A stretch of 31,587 nucleotides of DNA from Oehlia diaphana (taxonomy: Eukaryota > Glomeromycota > Glomeromycetes > Glomerales > Glomeraceae). Shown in pieces: positions 21,205 through 31,587 of the stretch. A program made the translations under genes and the position numbers. How positions within the stretch are numbered: position 1 is the first letter of the stretch; each line of letters opens with the position of its first letter. The notes beneath the pieces were generated by a model that was not told the origin of the DNA, did not search any database, and saw only the letters and a program-made list of their open reading frames with translations. The stretch lies in assembly GCA_003833135.1 (NCBI GenBank), contig QZLH01000040.1, positions 241,313 through 272,899 on the forward strand, given 5' to 3'.

Positions 21205-22443
21205 TTATTTTTTTACTTTGCAAAATAAAATAAATGTAAAAGAAAAATTTGATACCAACAATAAAAAGCAATTTCATTCAATTATTGTGTTTTTTTTTTG
21301 AGGATTTTTTTTTTTGTTTTTTTTTGCATCAGGATAATTAAATAGGAAACATCATACCATAAATAAGTAATTTATTCACGCAGCCTTTGTTAAGGGTTTA
21401 CCGAAACCAATATTTTAATGAATAAATAAAATAAACCAAAATAAAAAAAAAAAAACAAAAAATATTATTTGAAAATTATTGGAATGTTTATCAAAGATTC
21501 CTATTATATTATTGGAAGTAAAGTTATCGTATCATATCAAAATCACCCTGACCACCCCATGAATACTATATATGGATCCATTTTTTAAAAAAGATTTCAT
21601 ACAAGGATTACGTTAACATGTTAATCTGAAATAAGGGTTGAAAGTTAACATTAATTATCTGTAATATTCTTTCATATTATTGGCGCGTAATCAACCCTTG
21701 AAAATATCGGGTTTAGTTAAGAATTAAGGTGGTGAGAATTTTTTTTTTTTTTTTTTAACGGAATCTTCGAAATTTTTCAAATAATATGATTTCTTTTGTT
21801 TTTATTTTATTTGGCGTATTATTATTTTTCGTATTATTCTCACTAAATTATTCCTATCCAAAAATTGTTCCAATTATTCCTATTTAAAAAAATTTATTCT
21901 TATTCAGTACCCGAATTTTTTTTTTTTTTTTTTTTTCAAATTCAAATGTTTATTAATTCAAAAGCAAGTTACAGATGATTTTTTACGACCCTTATCGCCA
22001 TAATCACTCCTTCACCTTATGATAGTCACAACTATATTTGGCTCAAAAGAAATTCCAACTTCGTGTAACCGCATAACTTTTAAACTTGTCTTAGTTCCTG
22101 TTATTTTCCTTACTTTTTTTTTTTTTTTTTAACGCATATTAAAAAAAAAATAAAATAAAATAAAAAAGAATGGAAAATTAAATATGAATGTGTCATGTCA
22201 AGCACACTGCATGCAAAGGTATTACATTATAATAAAATTTCCAAAAATATTTTTTTAAAAAAGAAAGAAATATTCGTAATGATACTTTAATGAATGGACA
22301 AACAAATAAAAAACGAATAAAGAATAAATATGTATATATGAAATAAAACAATACTTGTTAAAAAAATGCGAACCCGTTAAAGTCAATTTAATTGCTTTTC
22401 CGATAAAATGAATTATTCGGTAAAAGTTCAATTATTTCTTGTG

Positions 22444-22660
22444 AAAAAAAAAAAAAAAAAAAATTTTTTTTTTTTTATTTTACTTTTTTATTTTTTATTT
22501 TTTATTTTTTTTATTTTTATTTTATTTATTTATTTTGTCTTATTTGTTCTTTATTTTTATTTTTATTTTTATTTTTTTATACATAAAATTACATACTTTT
22601 TTTTTCCCAAATTAAACTTGTTATTTTTTTTTTATTTTTATTTTTTTTTTAACTAAAAAA
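22444..22660. repeat. A20T14 tract and T-rich low-complexity block
   Basis: An A20 run meets a T14 run at 22463/22464, followed by about 180 bases of TTTTA/TTTTATT microsatellite. Any translation is Phe/Tyr/Leu only. Confidence 0.8.
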
Positions 22661-22934
22661 AATTCAATTCAAATATTCCGAAATTCCCAGAAGGAGAAAA
22701 AAAAAAAAGATATTCTATTTTTTTTTTTTTTGAAATTATGTGAAATTATCGCGTGCCATTTTTTAATAAGAATTAATAAATTTAAAATTTATTTTTTATT
22801 TATAAAATAACAATTAATAACCTAAAAATTTACCTAATTATGGTATATCACAATTGTTTTGCGTAATTTTATGTCATATGTCATTAAAGTACATTAATCA
22901 TTTTAGATTGGTTCATAAAAATTGATGATTTTTT

Positions 22935-23305
22935 AATAATAATAATAAAATAATTAAAATAATTATAATTATAACAATTATAATTATAATTAAAATAATT
23001 ATAATTATAATTAAAATAATTATAATTATAATTATAACAATTATAATTATATAACTAATAATAATAATAACTGATAACTAATAATAATAACAGATAAACA
23101 ATAACAATAATAATAAATAGATAGAATAATAATAAAATAGAATAGAATAATAATAAATAGATAGATAAATAGATAAATAGATAAACAATTAGATAAATTG
23201 ATAAATAAATAGGATAAATAAATAAATAAAATAAATAAATAAAAATAATAATAATAATAATAAAAATAATAAAAATAATTAATAATAACCACCAACAACA
23301 ATAAT
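22935..23305. repeat. ATTATA, GATA and AAT microsatellite block
   Basis: Successive arrays: TAATTATAAT (22960-23055), AATAATAAC and GATAAATA units (23056-23215), AAATA and AAT units (23216-23305). No unique sequence of note lies within it. Confidence 0.85.
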
Positions 23306-23392
23306 AATTTTTTTTTTTCACGGTTTAAAATAATTTTTCTTTTTTTTAAAAAAAAAAATATAAAAAAAAAAAAAATCGCGCTTCAAACCAAG

Positions 23393-23422
23393 TTTTTTTT
23401 TTTTTTTTTAAAAAAAAAAAAA
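23393..23422. repeat. T17A13 palindrome next to a GC-richer patch
   Basis: T-run joined to A-run, followed by about 80 bases of GC-richer sequence containing ACCGGTT-TAGTGGTTC-AACCGGT (7-bp stem, 9-nt loop) at about 23450-23472. Confidence 0.75.
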
Positions 23423-24059
23423 CCGAAGGGCACAAAAAAACATAGGGCACCGGTTTAGTGGTTCAACCGGTTTGGGATCCCTTTGAAAGCCATTTCAGAA
23501 GTAGATTATCAATCAAATCTATGCATCATTTGTCTACCATTTTGCATAAAATATAATAAATAATTTATCCTAATAAAGTCTAAGTTCAAATAAAAAGGTT
23601 TCACTACCGATTTTATGCTATTGTATGTTTTTGTTTATAAATTATATAATCACTTGCATTATTTTAATGTTATAATAAAAAAGTTTAGTGTAATAACTTT
23701 AATAAATCAATGGGACTCTTTAAAAAAAACGTGATTTATTTAGCGCTTGTCGATCTTGTATTCTTGTCACACATAGGGTAAAGTATTTACGTTAGGTTTA
23801 TTAAATACGTTAGGTTAAATAAATACTTTTTTAATCTTTTTTAATCTCGACCTAATTAATATTACTTCATTACTTCATAAAAATGGGTTAGTTTCAATAT
23901 ATTTATAATATTTATAATGATTTTTGATTAAAATTTAAAAATTGATTAAAAACATCAATAACGCCAATCGCACATCTATAATAATTTATAATAATGGGTT
24001 AAGATCCTTTTTATGATTTTTTCCAAATAAATAAATATATGTTAATATAAGTTAGTACG

Positions 24060-24560
24060 ATGTTTCCACGATTTTTCTACGATTTTTCAAATAATTATAC
24101 GATTTTTCTACGATTTTTCAAATAATTATACGATTTTTCCAAATAATTTCCAAATAATTATACGATTTTTACAAATAATTTCCAAATAATTATACGATTT
24201 TGCCAAATAAATATATGAATTTTCGAATAAATATATGAATTTTCCAAGTTAGTATATGATTTTCAAAATAATTATAATATTTTTTCCAAATAAATATAGG
24301 GGGTTTCAAAGATAAATCCAAGTTAATCCAATTTGGTATATGATTTTTCAAACAATTATACGGTTTTCAAAATAAATTATATTAGTTAAAATATGATTTT
24401 CCAATTTAGTATATGATTTTCCAAATAATTATACGATTTTTTCCAAATAAATATATGATTTTTTAAATAAAAATGTATGATTTTTCCAAATATATTTTTC
24501 CAAATTAATATACGATTTTTTCCAAATAAATATACGATTATAATTTATGATTTTATTATG
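24060..24560 (+). repeat. Degenerate minisatellite, about 21-bp unit
   Basis: Units of the form CCAAATAATTATACGATTTT with many substitutions and indels repeat about twenty times. Variants read AAATATATGATTTT or TTAGTATATGATTTT. A+T-rich with a recurrent CGATT. No coding frame. Confidence 0.85.
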
Positions 24561-25104
24561 AATTTTCTAAATAAATATTAAAACGCGTATAATGAATAAG
24601 TTTCCATCCATGTGCAAAAACTTAAGTTTTATTTTAGTTTTACCTTTTTTTTAAAAAAAATAAACTTTTTTTGGCATGCGCTATTCTATTGCGTTAGCCA
24701 GAATGGTACTTGCATATTTAAAATAGTGGAAATAGTGGATGATTACATAATAATTTAAAAGGAAAACTTAAATAGATTCCATTATACCTATATATTGGCA
24801 TCTCATGAAATCAAACCGTTTCATAATCCCCTTTGATATCATGATTCTCAAAATTTACGTGATCAACATAGTATCATGTTGTCATTACTAAAAATCTACT
24901 GATCTCCTTAGTCAACTGATTTATATATTTTTCAATGAAAAAGCGATCCGGATGAATCCGGATATTTTTTAAATAATATGATAGAAAAATTTTATATAAT
25001 ATGATAATTTTATCTGATGGCATTTTATTTCTGCAACTTGTCATTCGTTCAAATTCTGTACGGATATTCCGATAATCCATAAAACATGACATGAAATTGA
25101 ATTA

Positions 25105-25400
25105 TATATGGTGATTAAATCGATTATATACTTATATATACGGGGATTAAACAAATTATATATGGGCAATATCAAAATATATGGATAAACAAATTATATA
25201 TATTTGAAATGAAATAAAATATGGGCAATGTCAAATTTTTAAAAAGATTACATACGGGCAATATCAAATTATATATAGATAATATTAAACGATTTATATA
25301 CTTAAACAGATTATATACTTAAACAGATTATGTACTTAAACAGATATATATTTAAACAGATTATATACTTAAAACAAATTATATTATATTATATTATATG
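25105..25400 (+). repeat. Degenerate minisatellite, ATTATATA-based units
   Basis: Two unit types recur: AAATTATATATGGGCAATATC (25150-25290) and CTTAAACAGATTATATA (25300-25375). Confidence 0.7.
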
Positions 25401-25730
25401 AGTATATCAAATTTAGAAAATTTTATAAAAAAAAAATTTATAAAAATTTATAAAAAATTTTTTTTTCAAATCCATAAATCCTTTAACTTAAAATGGGTAA
25501 TGGGTTAAATCCTTGGATCATAAGAATAATTTGATCAACTTCTTTTTATGGAATTTCCGATTAAATCCGTTTTTTTTTAAAAAAAAATAATTTTTATTAT
25601 TCTTAATTATTAAAATTATTTTTTATGTTTTCCACCTTTATTTTTTTTTTTCTTCTTAATATGTACAGTATGTTATTAAAAAATATTCTTGTTTTTATAG
25701 TATGTTGTTTTTTTACAGTATGATTAAAAA

Positions 25731-25945
25731 AAACGCGTCCCCCCTGAATATGTAAAATATGTAATATATGACGATCTTTATTTGCGAACCCTGCGCAAAT
25801 ACTGCGGCAACGGGATGCAGTGCCCGAAGGAACCAGTAAAACCTTGATTTGGATGTACAAATAAAAATCAGGATATCCAATCGGGAAAGGTAAATTAAAG
25901 GGGGATCCGTTTCTGACATCGGCGCAGTTCATCAATAAAGAAAAG
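25731..25945. other. GC-richer island of unknown origin
   Basis: This stretch is much richer in G+C than its surroundings and contains TTTGCG-AACCCTG-CGCAAA (6-bp stem). Short frames on both strands cross it, but none shows a recognised motif. It may be an old TE or gene fragment. Confidence 0.35.
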
Positions 25946-26487
25946 ATCAACATTTGTAAGTTACACGTGTAGCATGATCCTTACCTAAATGATGAGTTCA
26001 GTTGAAATTATGAGTACAGGCTAAAATGATTGATTAACTTTATTAAGTTAAAATAAGAATTGCGTTATGATATATTATGGCATAGTTCAAAGCTTAAGTA
26101 ATATCTTTACCAGAATTGGAAAAAAGTTGAATATGCCCTTGAACGCCCAATTTATTTTAGATTAAAACAAAAAAAAAAAAAAAAAAGGCTAAAAAAAAAT
26201 ATTTTTTTTTTTTCTACAAGAAATTAAAATAAAAAATTTTTTTTTTTTTCATTCCTATTATTCAAGTTCCCAAACATAAAAGAAACACAGGATGAGGGAA
26301 TTTTTTGACGAAAAGGTTTTCGAGGTAACCAAATAAAGTAATTTGATTAACATTTAAGGATAAAAAGAACCTTTTTGTTGTTATTTGTGTTCCTGCGTCA
26401 CTTTGCAGATGCATCAGATCAATACATTTTGAAATGTTACAAAATATATATATATATATTTTTATAATATTCGCGTTTCATATTAAG

Positions 26488-26528
26488 ACATTATACATTA
26501 TACATTATACATTATTATTATTATTATA
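26488..26528. repeat. ACATTAT / ATT microsatellite
   Basis: Three TACATTA units followed by six ATT units. Confidence 0.75.
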
Positions 26529-27905
26529 TGTAAACAATTATACGTAACATTATATGTACGATACTCTCTTTGTTTGGTTGATTTGATTTTTGGCTAAGTA
26601 ACTGGCGTAATAAATAAAAAAGAAACCTTTTATGTACGTTTTATGATTGATAAAAAAAGATAAACAATTTTGAAACGTCATATAATAAGAAATGTGTCAT
26701 TTTTTATAATCATGATATAAATATTATATATTACTTATCCTAATAATATTTTTGCATATAATACATATAATACAATGAATAAACGCGAAAATGTATAATA
26801 TATTATATTATCTTGAAACATCACGTGATTTTAAATTTAAAACTTTTTTGGAAAATAAGGTTATATGTTATTTATATGCGTTTTATGCGTAAAAAAGGCT
26901 AAAACATGTTTCATAATATAAACCTGAGTTTGAATATTTAGTTATACCCTGGTAAACAAACGTTAAGTCTTATTAAAATTCCATTGTTTCAATAAAAAAT
27001 TGGTTTTTGTTCCCTTTTCAATAGTAAAAAAATTCGGTGACCTTTTTTTTGGGACTTAAAAAATAACTTCAATGCTTTGGTTGTCAGGTTGTCAGTTTAA
27101 ATGAAACACAAAAAAAAAAAAAAAAATCGAATGATGACTTGGAAAAGAAAATTTAAGCTTTAGGGTTCCAACATTCCATTGCAGAATATTTGTAACACTC
27201 AAATTAATTTATTCACCTCATAGATAGAAAATTCATTTCAATTGTATAATATTTCTTAATTTACTTTTTTCTTCCCACAAGAATGATCATTAAATGGTAA
27301 TTAATATAACTTTCTATAATAATAGTCTAGCTAAAAAAAATTACCAAAAGAAAAAATTTATTATAAACAAAGAAAATTTTTTTTTTTTTTTTAATAGTCA
27401 AAATTAGTTAATTAATTAATTTTCTCTTCTTTACATATTAGGTATGTGATGTTTACTCGATTGTATCATGTCCTGTTTATGTTTCGATGTTCATCACAAT
27501 TTATATCACCAAATTCGATCGGAAGACATCGGAAGATCCGACCTCAGCCTCGGCAAATTCACGTGAACACGGAGTTTTCGGTATATTATATTATATATAT
27601 ATGTTAATAAAAAAAAAAAACAATGTCGGTATATTCCGATAATAAGATATAAATATAATGAAATTTCTTTTGGAATATTCCGATATTTTTTTTTTTTTTT
27701 TTTCTTTTTTCTTAGCGTGACATTTTTAATTATATTATTTTTCTTATAATTCGTTCAAAGAGAAAAAACTTTTTTTTTTTTTATTATCTATTATACGATT
27801 TAGGAAAATCATTCGATGAATGAAAATAAAATCCCATTTATATTTTAATGATTTATTTGTAAGACATTTTTTATTATTTTTTTTTATGAAATTTCTTTTC
27901 TTTGC

Positions 27906-27945
27906 AGAAATACATAGAAATACGTAGAAATACGTAGAAATACGT
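27906..27945 (+). repeat. 10-bp tandem repeat TAGAAATACG
   Basis: Four consecutive units, the first with A in place of the final G. Confidence 0.85.
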
Positions 27946-28534
27946 GCTAAAAGTGGGAAAAAACGGGAAAATATGGATAAAATCTGTGAATTCTTGGCAA
28001 ATATGTATCAGAAAAATAATATATCGTATCAGATACGAACTATTCAATAAAAAGCAATCACGTAGATCATTTGAATCATTAGTTGATTTTCTAATGATTG
28101 TCTCATGATAAATAAATTCATTGGGTGTGATATTCTCTTAAATGAATTAAGATTTTTAACGCGCAATAACGTTTACGTTTGTTGACGTATCAAAATTATA
28201 ACGTATTGCGTAATAAAGTTTATTTGTATGTTTATATGATGTATTATTAGTCATCACGTACGCACGTACGATCTTTTTTTGTATAAGATATTATAAGATA
28301 TTTGATAAGAGTATATGAGTATTTTAATATATTATGGTATGATATTATGGATGAGCTTTTTTTTTAGGAAACCTTTCACCTAGTAACAGATTTTTTCCTT
28401 CAAATTCAAATGTTAATTAAGGGGTTTTATTTATTTACACAATTTTTTTTTTATTACACAACTTACTTTTTTTATGAATAAAAAATTCCGGTTCAATAGA
28501 TATTATTATTGGAAAAAAATTTTATTGCATGATA

Positions 28535-28597
28535 TTTTTTTTTTTTTTTTAAAAAAAAAAAAGAACCCTATTTTTTTTATTATTATTTTAATTTCTA

Positions 28598-28634
<37 letters not shown>

Positions 28635-28640
28635 ATTATT
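28535..28640. repeat. T16A12 palindrome and ATT microsatellite
   Basis: T16A12 at 28535-28562 is followed by an ATT array (about 28598-28635). Confidence 0.85.
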
Positions 28641-29020
28641 ATTTTTATTATTATTTTAAAGAAAAAAAAAAGATTAATTCCCATAAAATCATTTTCGTTC
28701 TGATATAGACAAATAATTATTTATTTGTTTACATTTGATTATTTATTTATAACCAATCATTACACACAAAATTGTATAGATTGTTTTAATATGAACATTA
28801 AAGAACATCATAGAACATTAAAGAAACATTAAAGAAAAAATTTATGACACATTTTTTTTACAAAACATTTTTTTTTTACAAAAAAACATTTTACAAAACA
28901 TTTTTACTAAAACGCGATTTTGATTTTCCGCAGCGAAATTTTTTTTTTAAAAATTATATATATATAATATATAATATATATACATAAATTATTTGATATT
29001 ATAGATACTGATATATTACC

Positions 29021-29108
29021 AAATTGTCCAAATTGTCCAAATTGTCCAAATTGTTCCAAATTGTACAAAATTGTACAAAATTGTAACAAATTTGTACGAT
29101 TTTGTACC
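29021..29108 (+). repeat. 9-bp tandem repeat AAATTGTCC / AAATTGTAC
   Basis: Several copies of AAATTGTCC, then AAATTGTAC-type units with a changed last triplet and small insertions. Confidence 0.85.
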
Positions 29109-30931
29109 ACAAAGCTTATAACCGTTTTTCTTTCATAATTTTCATAATTACAAATTTATATTTTTAGACTCTAAATAAACTTTTTTTTTTTTTTGCCAAA
29201 ATTTTAACCAAATATAATAAATTTAATCTTTAATCTTTTTAATCTTTTTTTTTTTTTTTTTAATCTAATACAAAATCTTTTTTTTTTCATAAAAAAAAAA
29301 ACTGCAAAAAGTTATGGCCTATAAAAGATTACGCCATAATTCTATCATAATAAAAAGATCATCAAACCAAATATCACCACACAAATAAGCCAAATAAGCC
29401 AGATGGACACAAAAATGAACGCCACAAATGAAAAAAATCATGTGGGTTCAGCTATCACGGTCATGTGGCACAGTAACAATTGCCATCCCACATTTCCCCC
29501 TTAATTAAATAAAATAAAAAAAAAATAATTCTTTTGTTAAATAATAAAATAAAAATAAAAAAAAAAAATAAATAAATAAAAAAAAACTTATCATAATTTA
29601 AAAGAATTTTTTTTTTTTTTTGATTATAAATTTCAAAAATTTTAAAAAATTTATCAAGAAAACGCGTTAATAGAATGATTAAAATTTTATTTTCTACCGA
29701 ATTTTTGGCTTGATAACGTGCATTTCACGTGATTTGACATTTTTTTTAAAAAAAAAACTTTTAAACTTTTTGAAAAATAATTTTGAAAAAATAATTTTTT
29801 GTTTTTTTATTATAATCATTTTTTTAAAAAAAAAAATTTAAAAAAAATTTACAAAAAATAACAAATTACGAAAAAAAAAAAATATTTTTTTTTTACAAAA
29901 TTGAAGTCGACAGAAAAAAAAAAAAAAACAATCAACACAAATAAGTTAAAACTTGAAAGTTCGGAGTCATCTTTCTTAAACTTTCTTAATACGTATTATT
30001 ATAAAACCTTTTTTAGTACAAAAAAAGAGTAAAATATAATATTATAATAATCGCGAGTTCGCGACTTATTAAACCAAATTAGAGTTTATTTAAATCACGT
30101 GATGCTCTTTAAAATAATAATGCTAACCTTTTAAGAAGCATTTGAACTTTTCTCTTTCAAGATTTTATTTTAAAAAAAAATCGAATAAAAAATTATATAT
30201 ATACATATATGTATTTCAATTACATAAACTTATTTAATTTATTATACATGAATATAAACGTACGCATACGCACATGAATTGCATGAAATTACATATTAAC
30301 TTATAATTAACCTCATTTTTTTTTAATAAGACCATAAATGTTAAATTAAATTAAATTAAATAATAATAAACGATTTAATAATAAATTTTAGTTATCGTCT
30401 AAAACTCATACACGAACGATTATAATATAAAATTATAATATAACAATATATATATAAAAAATATATTTATATATTTATATATTATTTGTTTAATCTCTTA
30501 TTTTAAAAAAAAAAAAATGGTCAGATAAAAAAGATAAAATTAAAACGGGATATTTCTTTTTAGATTTCCATTAAAGAATAAATTAATTTATTTTGACATA
30601 AATAAAAAAAAAAAATTTTTTTAATTTACACATGAATAAAAAAGATAATATCAATTACGCAGTTTTAACTTTGAATTTTATGGTATACAAGAATCCATAA
30701 TTGGTTACTTGATTCTGGGAAGATCTGGAATCTACTAAATCAATCGTCACAAGCCCACAAGCCGCGAATTACAAACGAAACCCTAAATTTTTTTTTCTTT
30801 ATCTATTTTAGTTACCTTTTTTATATACTTTTTAGTTAACCCTTTTTGAAATAATTTTATCCTAATAAAAACAAGAACATAAATAAATAAATAAATAAAT
30901 AATAAAAAAATATATTTATAATATATTAAAA

Positions 30932-30962
<31 letters not shown>

Positions 30963-31458
30963 TTTTTATTTTTTTATAAAAATATATTAATTAATTTTTA
31001 AAAATGCTTTCATCATATCAAATGGTTCCCGTACTAAAAAGTAACGTATCCTAAAACTCGTGATTTAAAAGACGTGTCCAATAATTATTATATCAAAAGG
31101 AAGCTTTTCTATGTTTACTCTTCTTTTGATTTAAACTAAATTTAGTTATCTTGTCCATTTTTGGATTTTTGGAATGTTCAAAGAAAGAAAGAAAAACGTT
31201 TTGTTTGAATATTGGGCTTGTGTTGATGCATAAAGGTATCTTTTTTTTCAAAATTAAATCAATTGTGTAACGATCTTTTTTTTTTTTGTCTAAATGTAAT
31301 TTATATTATAATAATTAATATTATAATAATTAAATTATACGATATTTCTTGTCACATTCTGACTCATAACTTGTAAGAAAAAAAAAAAAAACTTGGCAAA
31401 AAAAAAAGAGAAATTATTTTTAAAAACTTACATGAACGTTAAATACATTTTTTTTTGA

Positions 31459-31483
31459 TTTTTTTTTTTTTTTTTTTTTTTTT

Positions 31484-31522
<39 letters not shown>
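31459..31522. repeat. Poly(T) block of over 60 with a CCC interruption
   Basis: Nearly pure T from 31459 to 31522, broken by a few other bases including CCC. It is the longest homopolymer block in the window. Confidence 0.85.
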
Positions 31523-31523
<1 letters not shown>

Positions 31524-31587
31524 GCCAAGTTTTATCTTATTTTTATCTTTTTCAATTTTATATATATATACATATATATATATTTAT

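Larger units (their letters stand above)
16746..31587. other. Gene-poor region, almost 15 kb
   Basis: No protein family, tRNA or transposase is recognisable on either strand. Open frames here are Phe/Leu/Tyr- or Lys/Asn-rich translations of homopolymers and microsatellites. Two minus-strand frames have more ordinary composition, 24874-25092 (72 codons) and the part of 19926-20228 around SIRTDNLLLLVEFCDTYE, but match nothing I know. Individual repeats are listed separately. Confidence 0.6.

Noticed and set aside
22408..23321. Membrane-protein-like frames rich in Phe, Tyr, Leu and Ile
   Set aside because: Pure translation of T-rich and ATT/GATA microsatellites; no charged loops or conserved motif.
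24060..24560. CRISPR-like array
   Set aside because: Units are adjacent and degenerate with no unique spacers; a eukaryotic minisatellite explains it.

Overview
The window looks like nuclear DNA of an arbuscular mycorrhizal fungus of the Rhizophagus (Glomeromycotina) type. The grounds are very high A+T (about 80% by eye), long homopolymers and microsatellites, short GT-AG introns of about 65-115 nt, and a duplicated Tyr-kinase-like (TKL) protein kinase of the kind that is greatly expanded in those fungi. This assignment rests on recognised gene style, not on a database search. Gene density is low: two recognisable genes and one decayed gene copy, all on the + strand, in 31.6 kb.

Left part (1-4470): mostly gene-free. 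It holds a GC-richer, poly(A)-tailed SINE-like block (about 130-322), a possible tiny secreted-peptide gene on the minus strand (1231-1314, TATA box at 1398-1405), and a GC-richer island with RNA polymerase III box A/box B-like spacing (about 3617-4010).

Kinase locus (4475-9990): two tandem copies of one six-exon kinase. Copy 1 (4518-6822) keeps the kinase domain and a tail of small symmetric phase-1 exons, but a 4-nt loss in the N-terminal repeats breaks the frame. Copy 2 (about 7785-9990) is a pseudogene with a nonsense codon, at least three indels, a second stop in a tail exon, and a 337-bp inverted-repeat element inserted at a TA. The paralogue shows the empty site directly.

Middle part (9991-14265): TE debris (AACCGGTT / CGGCC-rich repeats, a 65-bp near-perfect palindrome, a 211-bp pogo-like MITE, a diverged tandem duplication), then a T/A homopolymer tandem region holding a 411-base assembly gap.

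Transporter gene (14266-16745): a ten-exon DHA2-type major facilitator of 569 residues. All ten exons join in frame, one exon is only 16 nt, and the DHA2 signature motifs are present.

Right part (16746-31587): almost 15 kb with no recognisable gene. It consists of minisatellites, microsatellites and T/A homopolymers, plus seven exact copies of the palindrome TCACGTGA that do not occur in the left half. No CRISPR array, intact tRNA, rRNA or complete transposase gene was seen.
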